From: Paenibacillus polymyxa
GTDB taxonomy: Bacteria > Bacillota > Bacilli > Paenibacillales > Paenibacillaceae
Direction: 5' to 3'
DNA: 64,000 nucleotides
Assembly (NCBI RefSeq): GCF_015710975.1
Contig: NZ_CP049783.1
Coordinates: 5,055,001 to 5,119,000 of the forward strand
Below, in pieces: positions 46,709-55,854 of the stretch. Made by a program: the position numbers and the translations under genes. Position 1 is the first letter of the stretch, and every line of letters starts with the position of its first letter. Under the pieces are notes generated by a model. That model was not told the DNA's origin. It did no database searches and saw only the letters and a program-made list of their open reading frames with translations.

Positions 46709-46754
46709 TATCAAAACTGGATTCCCTTGTAGATCGAAAGGGTCCGGTTTTTTC
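46709..46754 (+). terminator. Terminator of the MBL gene
   Basis: AACTGGA..CCCTT and AAGGG.CCGGTT pair, then TTTTTTC, 20 bases past the stop. Confidence 0.75.
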
Positions 46755-46900
46755 AGTTATGTGAGATGCCTCCATGTAGCGACTAGCGCAAAAATTCAAT
46801 AAGAATTAATGATTGCTGCTTCCGTTGGCGGTGAACAATACTATTAAGAAAATTTATATGGTTTAATTCTTTCTAGATCTTTCATAATACAACAAATTGA
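46755..46900. other. Non-coding stretch
   Basis: AT-rich, with no gene or structure that I can support. Together with the decayed gene to its right it makes up a gene-poor kilobase. Confidence 0.5.
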
Positions 46901-47313
46901 TTAACCCTTGAAACTGTAAATACAAGACCCCACTTTAACGAGATCGGAAGATACTGAATTTCCAATGCATATGCCAATATTTTTCTTCTCAGCTATTGAA
47001 GTTGAAATTTGAACCGAGCTAACGCTTAACACTGTCTCAACTTGATCTGCATTTTTAATAAGAATTTTATCTCCTATGATTTTTTTATTTCTGGGTAGGT
47101 TAAATGATCCAATTCTTTGTTTGTTCCTACTATGATTGTTCCTTCATCTATTGACTCAAAAGCCAAACTAACATTCATTATTTTTTCCATTTTAGACGTT
47201 GCCCTTATCGTTCTTCAATATATAGTCCACCCTTTACAATTTGGATTAGAACAACAACCACCTACTCTTTTAGATAATGTATTTTTTGTATTTTTGCAGA
47301 ATTCATCTCTCAC
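46901..47313 (-). pseudogene. Decayed gene with N-terminal CCSNPNC motif
   Basis: A GTG at 47311-47313 stands 10 bases after a strong AGGAGG. It opens a frame VRDEFCKNTKNTLSKRVGG, then CCSNPNCKGWTIY, then TGA at 47215-47217. The same frame continues past the stop (TSKMEKIMNVSLAFESIDEG, then TIIVG) to about 47130. After a shift, another frame carries LPRNKKIIGDKILIKNADQ and IGICIGNSVSSDLVKVG to a stop at 46901. The Cys pattern resembles the start of some HNH-type nucleases (..CSNPNC..). No single intact frame exists. It is probably a broken gene; the family is uncertain. Confidence 0.5.
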
Positions 47314-47601
47314 ATTAACCGATCCTCCTAGCAATATGTATTTAAAAAGAACTTTATAGTAATAGTGATGAGAGACGTATTTCGGCTAGTTACTCAAATG
47401 ATTTGAGTTGTTATTGGCATACTAAACATCTACTTTGATTAGTTTCATAGCTAAATATTACTATTACGCCCACCAATCTTTATCAAATAAAAGTTTATCC
47501 CTCGAAAGTTGGATTACAGAATGTGTAAACAAACTTTCTCATCTATAAAGAAAGCCATCTGTCTACACGTATTTCCCAAGCCTTATACTGCACCTATGTA
47601 A
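47314..47601. other. Non-coding stretch
   Basis: AT-rich, with stops in all frames and no structure that I can support. It lies between the decayed gene and the terminator of the toxin-immunity unit. Confidence 0.5.
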
Positions 47602-47634
47602 TAAAAAAAGTAACTCCTAATGTGAGAGCTACTT
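47602..47634 (-). terminator. Terminator after the toxin/immunity unit
   Basis: Minus-strand AGTAGCTC pairs with GAGTTACT (one wobble) around a short loop, followed by seven T. Confidence 0.7.
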
Positions 47635-47700
47635 AAAAAAGCTTAAATGGCATTGCCATTTGTTTCTACGATTTTTGTAAAGATAGTTTATATAATTCAC

Positions 47701-47952
47701 TTACGATTCAATAGTCGTTTTTTCTACGAAGTTTCCATTCTCTTTAATAATCATCCTTGCCAACCTTCGTCCCGCTCTCTTAAAGAAAAATTCGTCAGTA
47801 TAATTCTCTGAAACTATCGCTGAAATTTGATTTATGACCTCATTCTTTTTGTCATATTCTATTTTCCCCATTACATCCTCGCTCGGTCCATAACTATATA
47901 CGACTCTTTCCTCGTCTTCGTAATCTTTTAACATGATTATATATACGGCCAT
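47701..47952 (-). CDS. Small acidic protein, probable immunity protein
   Basis: 83 residues from ATG 47950-47952, with GAGGAGTG upstream overlapping the end of the toxin C-terminus. It is small and acidic at its front (MLKDYEDEERVVYSYGPSED) and basic in its second half (KRAGRRLARMIIKENG). I do not recognise the family. Its position 5 bases after the toxin frame makes an immunity role the natural guess. It was retained although the toxin is now interrupted. Confidence 0.7.
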   Translation of the reverse strand: MAVYIIMLKDYEDEERVVYSYGPSEDVMGKIEYDKKNEVINQISAIVSENYTDEFFFKRAGRRLARMIIKENGNFVEKTTIES

Positions 47953-47957
47953 TATTC

Positions 47958-48266
47958 TCACTCCTCGTAAATCTTCTCCCAATTCCACGGTCTTCCAGAT
48001 TCTACAGTTTTATCATGCGCTGTTCTGTAATTCGTATGAAATATGCCTTCAAATCTCGATTCAAAAAGCTCATGATGTAGTAATTGTACATCAGAATCCA
48101 CATACTTCCCATCGATTAATCTCTCCCACGCTTGTGATAGCTCAAAGTCTGGGTCAAATCTCCCGATTCCATGATCTTTAATGTGGATATCGTTAAAAAC
48201 ATGGTCTTTAATTCTTTGAATTCTATTTTGTGAAAAACCGGTATTTTTAGAAATATCTTCTACGTC
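47958..48266 (-). pseudogene. C-terminal toxin domain left beyond an in-frame stop
   Basis: One hundred and two codons continue the toxin frame directly after its TAA, without a start codon of their own. The sequence is well preserved: DISKNTGFSQNRIQRIKDHV, then FDPDFELSQAWERLIDGK, then LLHHELFESRFEGIF, then YRTAHDKTVESGRPWNW. From memory this looks like the C-terminal end of a family of secreted polymorphic toxins. Conserved His, Glu and Arg residues suggest an enzyme. Without readthrough it is not made. Confidence 0.7.
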
Positions 48267-49160
48267 TTAATTTCCTAAATTCCTAAATTTTTCATACAAC
48301 TCTTCTGCAATAGCTTCTTCTCTAAAAAATTGGTCTGGAGAAATATTACGAGCACCAGATTCAGCATAATTAAAATCGTTTGATTTTATAATAGAAGAAC
48401 GCTGTTCACTTTCTTTTAAGATATTGCTCGTACTTTTAGCGCCTTCATACTTAACGGATCCCTCCAAAAGATTTTTGGGCTTAATCAGTGCTTTGGTCGA
48501 CGTAGAACCTATCATCAATCCTGCTGTACCAATCATATTAGCCCAGTGTTCCTTTGACCACGCATTGGTAGGATTGAATGCACCCTGAATCATGCCTGTT
48601 ACTCCAAATGTACCGAAATTGAGCATGTCATTCCATGAATCGTTTTGTTTGGCTGCTCGTTCCATGTACCCTTGATACATTCCTTTTGGAATACCGTACG
48701 TCATATAATCCATGAAGCTCCAGAATGAATCAAATTTTTTCTCATATCGTTCTGAATTAGCTACTACAAAATCCTGACCAAGCTCTGCTAAGCTATCCGC
48801 CGATTTTTGGAAAGCATTTCGAGTATCTGGAGCAGGAACAGAACATGAATTAGGTGGAGGTGGTAAACAACTGGCGTCAATATTACCTGTTTCCAATAAA
48901 TCAGTTAATCTAAACTTATCTGCATGATGGCGCAATTCTTTTGCAATAGAATCTGTAAGTGTAACAAATTCATTCATATTCTTCTGGGATGTTTGAAATC
49001 TGTAATAGAATTGCTCCTTCGTTATGCCCTCCCAGAATCGTCCCATAAACGAGATATGCTGCGATAACTTACTATTCATCTGCATCACCGTTTGCAGCGC
49101 AAGCTCAAACTTCTTAGAGACAGCTATAAGTTGTTCGGGTGTCACTTTAATGGTTGTCAT
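48267..49160 (-). CDS. WXG100/LXG-type polymorphic toxin, N-terminal part, cut by a premature stop
   Basis: 297 residues from ATG 49158-49160 with GAGG upstream. Residues 1-90 form a helical hairpin with the W-x-G motif in FMGRFWEGITKEQFYYRF, typical of type VII secretion substrates. A Pro-rich hinge follows (CLPPPPNSCSVPAPD). A middle pre-toxin region has DYMTYGIPKGMYQGYMERA and FGVTGMIQGAFNPTNAWSKE. It ends at a TAA (48267-48269), beyond which the same frame encodes the toxin domain. The product would be a toxin without its active end. No type VII secretion machinery gene is in the window. Confidence 0.82.
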   Translation of the reverse strand: MTTIKVTPEQLIAVSKKFELALQTVMQMNSKLSQHISFMGRFWEGITKEQFYYRFQTSQKNMNEFVTLTDSIAKELRHHADKFRLTDLLETGNIDASCLPPPPNSCSVPAPDTRNAFQKSADSLAELGQDFVVANSERYEKKFDSFWSFMDYMTYGIPKGMYQGYMERAAKQNDSWNDMLNFGTFGVTGMIQGAFNPTNAWSKEHWANMIGTAGLMIGSTSTKALIKPKNLLEGSVKYEGAKSTSNILKESEQRSSIIKSNDFNYAESGARNISPDQFFREEAIAEELYEKFRNLGN

Positions 49161-49386
49161 AATGTACCTCATTTTGAGTTCGTTAGGACATAATACCATT
49201 ATTCTAATTTATGGAAAACCTGCTTCATTCCTAATTGTTATAAGAATCAGAAGACTTATTCCCTATGACCTCTGACTTATATTTATTCAAATACTTCTCT
49301 TTTGCTGTCCATTCCTAAAATACATCTTACTTAAGTTATATGATTCACCTTATAAAAATAAGCCGATACATTGAAAGCTCGATCTC

Positions 49387-49665
49387 TTAGTTTCGGTAGT
49401 TTATCCCATCAATTATTTCAATTATCGTCAAAGCCCCTGCTTTGTACCCTGAAATATAATCTGAGGCAGATAATATAGAAATCAGTACATCATTTAAATC
49501 GGATAGTTCTTCGATTAATTCGTAATCTTGTTCCGACAATTTTGCTTTTAATGCTTTCATAGAAGCGGATATTTTCTGATGGACTAGCTCAAGCTCAGGG
49601 TTTTTAGGGTTGGTTCGTTCGCTTGGGTACCATTTTCCATAGTATAAATCCTCCAAGATACTCAT
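49387..49665 (-). CDS. DUF6809-family small protein
   Basis: 92 residues. The opening MSILEDLYYGKWYPSER and the helical remainder ending GYKAGALTIIEIIDG match small proteins of the DUF6809 type that are frequent near polymorphic toxin loci and mobile regions of Firmicutes. Function is unknown. It lies upstream of the WXG toxin gene on the same strand. Confidence 0.75.
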   Translation of the reverse strand: MSILEDLYYGKWYPSERTNPKNPELELVHQKISASMKALKAKLSEQDYELIEELSDLNDVLISILSASDYISGYKAGALTIIEIIDGINYRN

Positions 49666-49801
49666 ATATTCATCTTCTTCTCCCTTTTAATAAGATTTTG
49701 TGTAAATTCCAGAATCGTAGATGCATTTTGTTCCCTGAAAATAGAATATCCCATTGTAATGTCAATAATGATGATTTAGCGAATATATCACTAGAAACCA
49801 T

Positions 49802-49829
49802 TAAAAAGCCCTATCCCGTAGGATAGAGC
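49802..49829 (-). terminator. Terminator of the alpha/beta hydrolase gene
   Basis: Minus-strand AGCTCTATCC and GGATAGGGCT pair around TACG and are followed by TTTT, about 80 bases past the stop at 49908. Confidence 0.75.
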
Positions 49830-49907
49830 TCTACATTTCTAATGACAACTTTGCAAAGTTGCATTGTCTACTCTAATTTATCTCATCTAATTGTTCGGCT
49901 GATTAAA

Positions 49908-50750
49908 CTAATTTGGTATCAAAGTGTGTTTCGAAACTGAATCGATTATTAGATCCCAATCGTCATAGTGAATCTCATGCCCGGCACCTTCCAATGTCAG
50001 TAAAACCGCACCTGGAATTTCATTAGCAAGATGCATTCCGTGTTCATAAGGGATAATCGGATCCTCAGTACCGTGAATCACTAGGGCAGGGATGGTTATT
50101 TCCCCTGTCCTAGCCAAATAGGATTCTCCACCTGACAGCATAGCGTGATTGTTCATACTAGCCATATTGTTGCTTCGTTTCCAATCTTCTTTTGCCAATT
50201 GATAAACCTTATTCTCATCGAAGGGATGCTTTGAACCTACTAGAATTTTTGATCTACCCACCACAAAATCGACCACCGATTGTTCGTTCGTCCAATCTAT
50301 TGCTTCCATATTCGAGAAATAGTCCATTACCTTTTCCTCCATCGGTGGAAGATCTGGAGCAAAATTGGACGTTGCTAAAAGAGTCACGGTTAATACTCTG
50401 TCTGGATGTCGTAGAGCTATCATCTGAGTCAGCATTCCGCCCATAGACATTCCTACGATATGCGCTTGATTAATCTTATAAGCATCCAAAACTCGAATCG
50501 CATCATCTGCCATGTCTTCAAAAGTATAGTCTGGTTGACCCGGTTCATAAGTTGTAGAACGTCCGACATCTCGGTTATCGTAACGAACGACAAAACGACC
50601 TGTATCAGCTAAACGCTGGCAGAATTCTTCCTCCCACCAGATCAGTGAGGATTGAGCGCCAATAATCAGTAATATTGCTGGGCGAACTCGCTCGCCGAAA
50701 CTCTCACTACAGATTTCTATTGCATCGCTTTTTATAAGTAGTTCATTCAT
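49908..50750 (-). CDS. Alpha/beta hydrolase (haloperoxidase/esterase type)
   Basis: 280 residues. The usual order of motifs is complete: the oxyanion region ILLIIGAQSSLIWW, then RYDNRDVGRSTTYE, the nucleophile elbow VGMSMGGMLTQMIA, the Asp in IHGTEDPIIPYEHG and the His in EGAGHEIHYDDW. Relatives include aclacinomycin methylesterase-like and other small-molecule esterases. Monocistronic. Confidence 0.9.
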   Translation of the reverse strand: MNELLIKSDAIEICSESFGERVRPAILLIIGAQSSLIWWEEEFCQRLADTGRFVVRYDNRDVGRSTTYEPGQPDYTFEDMADDAIRVLDAYKINQAHIVGMSMGGMLTQMIALRHPDRVLTVTLLATSNFAPDLPPMEEKVMDYFSNMEAIDWTNEQSVVDFVVGRSKILVGSKHPFDENKVYQLAKEDWKRSNNMASMNNHAMLSGGESYLARTGEITIPALVIHGTEDPIIPYEHGMHLANEIPGAVLLTLEGAGHEIHYDDWDLIIDSVSKHTLIPN

Positions 50751-50874
50751 GTAGAATTCCTCCCTTCAATGATATATAACAAAAAAACACCGAATATTAC
50801 CTTCATCACTTATCCCCACAAAGTATTCAGTACCCCTGCCTTAGGCAGACAGAAATTACTGATCTACTCGGTCG

Positions 50875-51243
50875 CTAATTTAAGATATTTTGTTGCAAGA
50901 AATTCAGAAAATTCCTTTGCATAGAGCCAAGCGGTAGAATTTTTCTCATTATACTGAACCTCCAATGCTGCCCATTGATGTTAAATGACCATATTACAGA
51001 AGACAGGAGTCCAGAGTGATATTTTTGCTCTTGTAAATCAGCTACTTCAAATTCAACTTTTTGTACTACTTTAGTGGAAAATAGATTGAGGAAAAGCATA
51101 ATAATCCGATCATTATTTAGAAGTAATATAGCTCGACTTGTATAAGCCGAAAAGCTTTGTGGAGTTGAATAGCAGATAAGCATGTCAGATTCTCTATGAG
51201 GTTCTGCTAGCTTATCGATCAATTTTTTTGTAATGAATAGCAT
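50875..51243 (-). CDS. Hypothetical protein
   Basis: 122 residues from ATG 51241-51243 behind GAGAGG. It alternates polar and hydrophobic residues in a way that suggests a small beta barrel (SRAILLLNNDRIIMLFL; EVADLQEQKYHSGLLSSVIW). I suspect a PH-like (YokE/YvbH-type) fold, but no signature is decisive. No clear operon partner. Confidence 0.6.
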   Translation of the reverse strand: MLFITKKLIDKLAEPHRESDMLICYSTPQSFSAYTSRAILLLNNDRIIMLFLNLFSTKVVQKVEFEVADLQEQKYHSGLLSSVIWSFNINGQHWRFSIMRKILPLGSMQRNFLNFLQQNILN

Positions 51244-51378
51244 GATCAAATACCTCTCTATTTGGATGTTTAAATGAATTGACAGAAAAGAATATCCGTC
51301 AAAAATATTATACTACATAAGTAAACTATTCCAAAAAAGGATAGTCATCTGTAGCCTGTTTAAACATCTCCCTCCTCC

Positions 51379-52155
51379 TCAATTTAAATTTGACATATAC
51401 TCAAATGCTGTTATCCCATAGACACTTTTAAAGTGTTTATTTAAATGAGTTAAATCCACAAAACCACATTCTGCTACTGCTGAATAAATATCTTTATTTT
51501 TTTCTATTAACTGCTTTGCACGTTCGATCTTGCTGTTAAGAAAGTATTGGTATGGTGGAATTCCAGTATGAGCATTGAATAATCGGATAAACTGAAATTT
51601 CGATAAATTAAGCTCTTTACATATCACGTCAAGTTTAAGTACGCGTTCTACGTCGGTATGAATCATATCCTTCGCTTTTCTTATTAGAACGTTATCTTTC
51701 TTATCGTCAGTGGAAAGATTAGTTTGAAAAAGATAATCCGTGAGGGATAAGAGTAATTCACTACACAAAGCCTCATCTTTTTCACTTAATATTGCATTAG
51801 AAAGACTTAATATTTTTTGTTCAAGAGTATAGTCATACACAATCGGAGTTGAAAAACGTATAATATCCTTTTTCTCAATAATTTCTAAAAGCAATTGTGG
51901 CTCAATATATAGCATGACATAATCAAGGCCCATCTCATTATGCGCCATTCCGTCATGGGCCTGTTCTGGATTAAAAAGCATCACACCATTTTGATAGGAT
52001 AATTGTAAGCTACCATCCAAGGTATATTCTTGAATACCACGCAACGTTACGCCTACTGCATACTCCTGATGAGAGTGCTTCTTATATTTAAAGTCAGAAA
52101 GACTTGCTGATAGTGCAGTAATACCTGCTGATTTTTTATAGATAAATTTGTCCAC
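51379..52155 (-). CDS. AraC-family transcriptional regulator
   Basis: 258 residues from GTG 52153-52155, which has GGGGTG 6 bases upstream; an earlier in-frame GTG at 52179 abuts the previous stop. It has an N-terminal cupin-like ligand domain (HSHQEYAVGVTLRGIQEYT; NPEQAHDGMAHNE). The C-terminal double helix-turn-helix is standard (LDVICKELNLSKFQFIRLFN; YSAVAECGFVDLTHLNKHFK). It follows the LysE-type exporter gene on one transcript and probably regulates it. Confidence 0.92.
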   Translation of the reverse strand: MDKFIYKKSAGITALSASLSDFKYKKHSHQEYAVGVTLRGIQEYTLDGSLQLSYQNGVMLFNPEQAHDGMAHNEMGLDYVMLYIEPQLLLEIIEKKDIIRFSTPIVYDYTLEQKILSLSNAILSEKDEALCSELLLSLTDYLFQTNLSTDDKKDNVLIRKAKDMIHTDVERVLKLDVICKELNLSKFQFIRLFNAHTGIPPYQYFLNSKIERAKQLIEKNKDIYSAVAECGFVDLTHLNKHFKSVYGITAFEYMSNLN

Positions 52156-52179
52156 TTCAATCACCCCTGTTAGGTACAC

Positions 52180-52755
52180 CTACATCCATATCATTATGGC
52201 AGCATAAGCTAGAAATAAGGCCATTATTACATTAACAATCTTTTTATGCTTCTGTAAAAACTCCTTGAAAATGGCACCGAAAAGAACCCATGCCACAAAG
52301 GCTAAAAATCCAATAAGACTTATTGCGATAATACTTATCATGATTGCAGGCAATGCGATATAGTGAGGCATAATGAAACTAGGAATTACAGTCATTGTGA
52401 AAAGTACTACCTTTGGATTTAAAAACTGCATAAAAAAGCCTGACGTAAAGGTAGCTGTTTGCTTTACTGTCGGATTGGATGTATCCATTTTATAAACTTG
52501 GTATGCGAGATACAACATATAACAGCTTCCAATGATCTGCATAACAATTAAAATTTTAGGTATAATCGTTATAAGCATCGTATTCAATATAGCAGAAATA
52601 ACAAGTAATAGACCAAAAGCAATGGTTGCTCCATATGTATATTTCATTGCTTTTTTCGCCCCGAAATTATGCACTGTAGATAATATAACGATATTGGTAG
52701 GACCCGGTGTAAAAGTAGCAATAAAACAATAAATTAAAATTGATGTAATATTCAT
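52180..52755 (-). CDS. LysE-family amino-acid exporter
   Basis: 191 residues from ATG 52753-52755 behind AAAGGAG. It has about six hydrophobic helices with the family signature FIATFTPGPTNIVILST near the start and FLNPKVVLFTMTVIPSF in the middle. These are proton-driven exporters of amino acids or related metabolites. It pairs with the AraC-type regulator gene that starts within 25 bases of its stop. Confidence 0.92.
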   Translation of the reverse strand: MNITSILIYCFIATFTPGPTNIVILSTVHNFGAKKAMKYTYGATIAFGLLLVISAILNTMLITIIPKILIVMQIIGSCYMLYLAYQVYKMDTSNPTVKQTATFTSGFFMQFLNPKVVLFTMTVIPSFIMPHYIALPAIMISIIAISLIGFLAFVAWVLFGAIFKEFLQKHKKIVNVIMALFLAYAAIMIWM

Positions 52756-52887
52756 GAGGAAAACTCCTTTTAGCATATTCTCATGCCATATTACATCTTC
52801 AGATAAACGACCATATAGTATGTTATTGCAGGTAAAATTACATAGCCGAGTCCCCCTCCATTGAAGATGTTATTAATCTTAACGAAA

Positions 52888-52917
52888 TGAATAAATCATG
52901 ATTATTGTGGTATTATT
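52888..52917 (+). promoter_or_regulatory. Possible forespore (SigG-like) promoter of the second ger operon
   Basis: TGAATA at 52888-52893 equals the SigG -35 consensus. The -10 region about 17 bases on (TATTATT) is a poor match, so this is tentative. Confidence 0.3.
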
Positions 52918-52957
52918 TCGGATTATTGTTAATACTACGAATCTGAGGAGGGTAATA

Positions 52958-54385
52958 ATGAAGTTACATACCAAATTTTCAAGACAATTATGCCGGAATA
53001 TAGATCTCATTTGTGACTTCATGGGAAACAGTTCGGATTTTGTTGTTCGTGAAATCACAGCTGGCCATAAACACGCCGCGCTTTTTTATTTGGACGGAAT
53101 GATTGACATGCAAAAGGTACAGGACAACGTGATCCGTCCGTTGCATGATCGTGTTTCCTCTGATGAGATTACTTTACCGTTATTGAAAAACGCAATTTTG
53201 GACATTGGTGAAGCAAGCTTTACTCAAAACTTTGAAGATGCCTTGGAACAGATTCTCTCGGGTGGTCTTCTCCTACTACTGGACGATATGGATGAAGGTC
53301 TGGTCATTTCTTTGCCTGGATGGGAAGAACGCAGCATTTCGGACTCGAAGACACAGCCAGTGGTCAGAGGTCCGCAAGAAGCGTTTACAGAAACTTTACG
53401 TACGAATACGACTATGGTTCGTCGAAGGGTGAAGGATACAAGAGTACGTCTTACTGCGGTAAAAGTTGGCGAAAAAACTAAGACCGATATATCTGTCATG
53501 TATTTACATGGAGTCGCTGACCCAAAAAAGGTGCAGGACATGATATCCAAGTTAAAGAACATGCAAGTAGAAGGTGTGCTTGAAAGCGAATATTTGGAAG
53601 AATGTCTCCATGAAGATAAGCAATTCACGATATTTCCACTCTTTTATAATTCTGATCGCCCAGACTCCATTGCAGCAGGAATCATGGAGGGGAAAATTGC
53701 AATATTTGTGGATGGATCTCCCTTCGCCATCCTTGCACCTGCGGTGTTTGCAGATTTCCTCCAATCCGCAGAAGATTATTATCAGTCCTATGTTTACGGT
53801 AGTATCATTCGAATATTAAGGTACATCTGCCTAACAATCTGTATGTTGGCTCCGGCCATTTATGTCGCATTAACGACATTCCATCAGGATATGATTCCAA
53901 CAGTTTTATTATTAAGCTTATCTGCGCAACGTGAAGGAGTTCCATTCCCAGCATTTATTGAGGCGATGATCATGGAAGTGGTTTTTGAAATTCTGAGGGA
54001 GGCAGGTCTCCGTATGCCACGGACGGTCGGTCAAGCCGTTTCTATTGTCGGGTCCATCGTGATTGGCCAGGCAGCTGTAGAAGCAAACATCGTTTCGGCT
54101 GTTATGGTCATTGTTGTTGCAATAACTGCCATTTCGAGCTTTGTCATTCCCTCGTACACCTTTGCTATTCCAATTCGGATATTACGTTTCGCTTTCATAG
54201 GCATAGCCGCTATGTTTGGTGTGTACGGATTGACTGTCGGTATTCTCATGCTCTTTGTGCATCTAAACGGGCTCCATTCATTCGGTGTACCGTATTTGAG
54301 TCCCTTTGCCAATTACAAATCGTCGGAGCAGAGGGACGCCATATTGCGTTTTCCATATAAAACTAAAAAACAACGCAAAAACTAA
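52958..54385 (+). CDS. Spore germination protein, GerA family (second operon, A subunit)
   Basis: 475 residues from ATG 52958, directly behind GAGGAGGG; the earlier in-frame ATG at 52898 lacks a ribosome site. It has GerA-family features throughout: VRGPQEAFTETLRTNTTMVR, then YLEECLHEDKQFTIFPLFYN and QREGVPFPAFIEAMIMEVVF, with several C-terminal membrane helices. It is clearly related to the A subunit at 0.9-2.5 kb but diverged, so the two receptors probably answer different germinants. First gene of an A-C-D-B operon. Confidence 0.93.
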   Translation: MKLHTKFSRQLCRNIDLICDFMGNSSDFVVREITAGHKHAALFYLDGMIDMQKVQDNVIRPLHDRVSSDEITLPLLKNAILDIGEASFTQNFEDALEQILSGGLLLLLDDMDEGLVISLPGWEERSISDSKTQPVVRGPQEAFTETLRTNTTMVRRRVKDTRVRLTAVKVGEKTKTDISVMYLHGVADPKKVQDMISKLKNMQVEGVLESEYLEECLHEDKQFTIFPLFYNSDRPDSIAAGIMEGKIAIFVDGSPFAILAPAVFADFLQSAEDYYQSYVYGSIIRILRYICLTICMLAPAIYVALTTFHQDMIPTVLLLSLSAQREGVPFPAFIEAMIMEVVFEILREAGLRMPRTVGQAVSIVGSIVIGQAAVEANIVSAVMVIVVAITAISSFVIPSYTFAIPIRILRFAFIGIAAMFGVYGLTVGILMLFVHLNGLHSFGVPYLSPFANYKSSEQRDAILRFPYKTKKQRKN

Positions 54386-54399
54386 AGGAGTAGACCATC

Positions 54400-55608
54400 A
54401 TGAACTCGTACCGATCCACCATTTTATTAATGTTTATGTGCATCTGGCTAATGGTGTTTCTTACGGGTTGCTGGAACAGTAAGGAATTGAGCGCAATTTC
54501 CGTCGTGATGGCTCTGGGCATTGATGCAGTTGATGACCAATATGAAGTCAGTTTACAAGTGGTTGACCCATCGAAAATGTCTCAGAATTCCCCTATGGAA
54601 CGGACGCCAACGATCGTTTTTTCCAAACGCGCCGATACCATATTTGAAGCTATTCGAAAATTAACAACAGAATCGTCCCGAAAAATGTATATGTCTCACT
54701 TAAAATTTGTCATTTTTGATGAAAAAACAGCAAAAAAAGGAATCAAGGAGCCGTTGGACTTTCTATTCCGTGACCATGAAGTTCGGCCTGATTTCTTTTT
54801 GGCCGTTGTCAGAGAAAACTCAGCAAAGGAGGCCGTTACTTTTGTAGCTCCAACCGAAGTCTTGCCTGCAATGGATATGTATAAGGCATTAAAGAACTCT
54901 GAAAAAGCATGGGCTCCAACTTCCGCAGTCAATGTAAAAGATCTTTTGCAGAAATTTACGAAGGATGGCATTGAACCAGTTCTCACCGGTATTCGAATGA
55001 CAAACCTAGAAAAAGGTCTAACTATTGATAATGTGACAAAGTCGCCCCAACATGTTAAATATTTTTTCACTGGAATTGGTGTTTTCAAGGGCGATCGACT
55101 TATCGATTGGATGGATGATTCGCAAAGTAAAGCCTTTACCTATATATCCAACCGTGTTTCCAGTACCGTAGCTTCCATCAATTGTCCGAATTCCAAAGGA
55201 AAATTTGTTGTTGAAGTAATCCGTTCCAAAGTAAAAATACGCCCAGAAATAATAGACCATGAGCCACGCATTTCTCTTATTGTGGATACAGAATCCAATA
55301 TCGGAACGGTCTCGTGCAATGCCAACCTTAAGAATGAAGAGACATTTAGAAATCTTCAAGAAACAGCTAAAGAGCATCTGGAACAGTCTTTGAAGGGAGG
55401 CATTCGAAACGCACAACAAATGGGTTCCGATATATTCGGATTTGGAGAAGCTTTTCACCGCAAGTTCCCGCATGAATGGCATAGATGGAAAGAGCATTGG
55501 CCACAAAAATTCCAAACTCTTAAAGTGGATATTCAGCTCAATTATCGTTTAGTTCGGTTCGGAGACATTACCAGTCCAATTGATATGGGAATACACAATC
55601 AGGAGTGA
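54400..55608 (+). CDS. Spore germination lipoprotein, GerC family (second operon, C subunit)
   Basis: 402 residues, 14 bases after the A subunit. Lipoprotein signal with lipobox FLTGC, then the family opening WNSKELSAISVVMALGID. The C-terminal domain ends with FHRKFPHEWHRWKEHWPQKF, the usual Ger(x)C region. It should be anchored on the outer face of the inner spore membrane together with the A, D and B products. Confidence 0.93.
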   Translation: MNSYRSTILLMFMCIWLMVFLTGCWNSKELSAISVVMALGIDAVDDQYEVSLQVVDPSKMSQNSPMERTPTIVFSKRADTIFEAIRKLTTESSRKMYMSHLKFVIFDEKTAKKGIKEPLDFLFRDHEVRPDFFLAVVRENSAKEAVTFVAPTEVLPAMDMYKALKNSEKAWAPTSAVNVKDLLQKFTKDGIEPVLTGIRMTNLEKGLTIDNVTKSPQHVKYFFTGIGVFKGDRLIDWMDDSQSKAFTYISNRVSSTVASINCPNSKGKFVVEVIRSKVKIRPEIIDHEPRISLIVDTESNIGTVSCNANLKNEETFRNLQETAKEHLEQSLKGGIRNAQQMGSDIFGFGEAFHRKFPHEWHRWKEHWPQKFQTLKVDIQLNYRLVRFGDITSPIDMGIHNQE

Positions 55609-55614
55609 GTACAT

Positions 55615-55842
55615 ATGCTTTATGTTATTCTCGTAACTTCCATTTTAGCATCGTTGTATGAGTTTAAAAAATTTAAAGAGAAACAATACGTACGTGAAAT
55701 TGTATTCAGCTCAATATTGTTGAGTATAGGCGTCATATTGATTATCCTACGGATCGTCAGCATTAAACTGCCGACTCCACTGACGGGCATTCAAATCCTA
55801 TTTCAACCGATAAGCCGGTTACTTACAGAAATGTTATCTTAA
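55615..55842 (+). CDS. Small two-helix germination receptor D subunit
   Basis: 75 residues, starting 6 bases after gerC and ending 12 bases before gerB. Two hydrophobic helices (MLYVILVTSILASLY; IVFSSILLSIGVILIIL) are joined by a charged loop (EFKKFKEKQYVRE). Size, topology and location match the D subunits described for some Bacillus ger operons, which modulate receptor activity. Assignment rests on context because the sequence is short. Confidence 0.8.
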   Translation: MLYVILVTSILASLYEFKKFKEKQYVREIVFSSILLSIGVILIILRIVSIKLPTPLTGIQILFQPISRLLTEMLS

Positions 55843-55854
55843 GGAGGTATTGGG

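Noticed and set aside
47117..47359. 80-codon plus-strand ORF with a hydrophobic stretch
   Set aside because: It is the antisense of the decayed Cys-motif gene, and no ribosome site precedes it.
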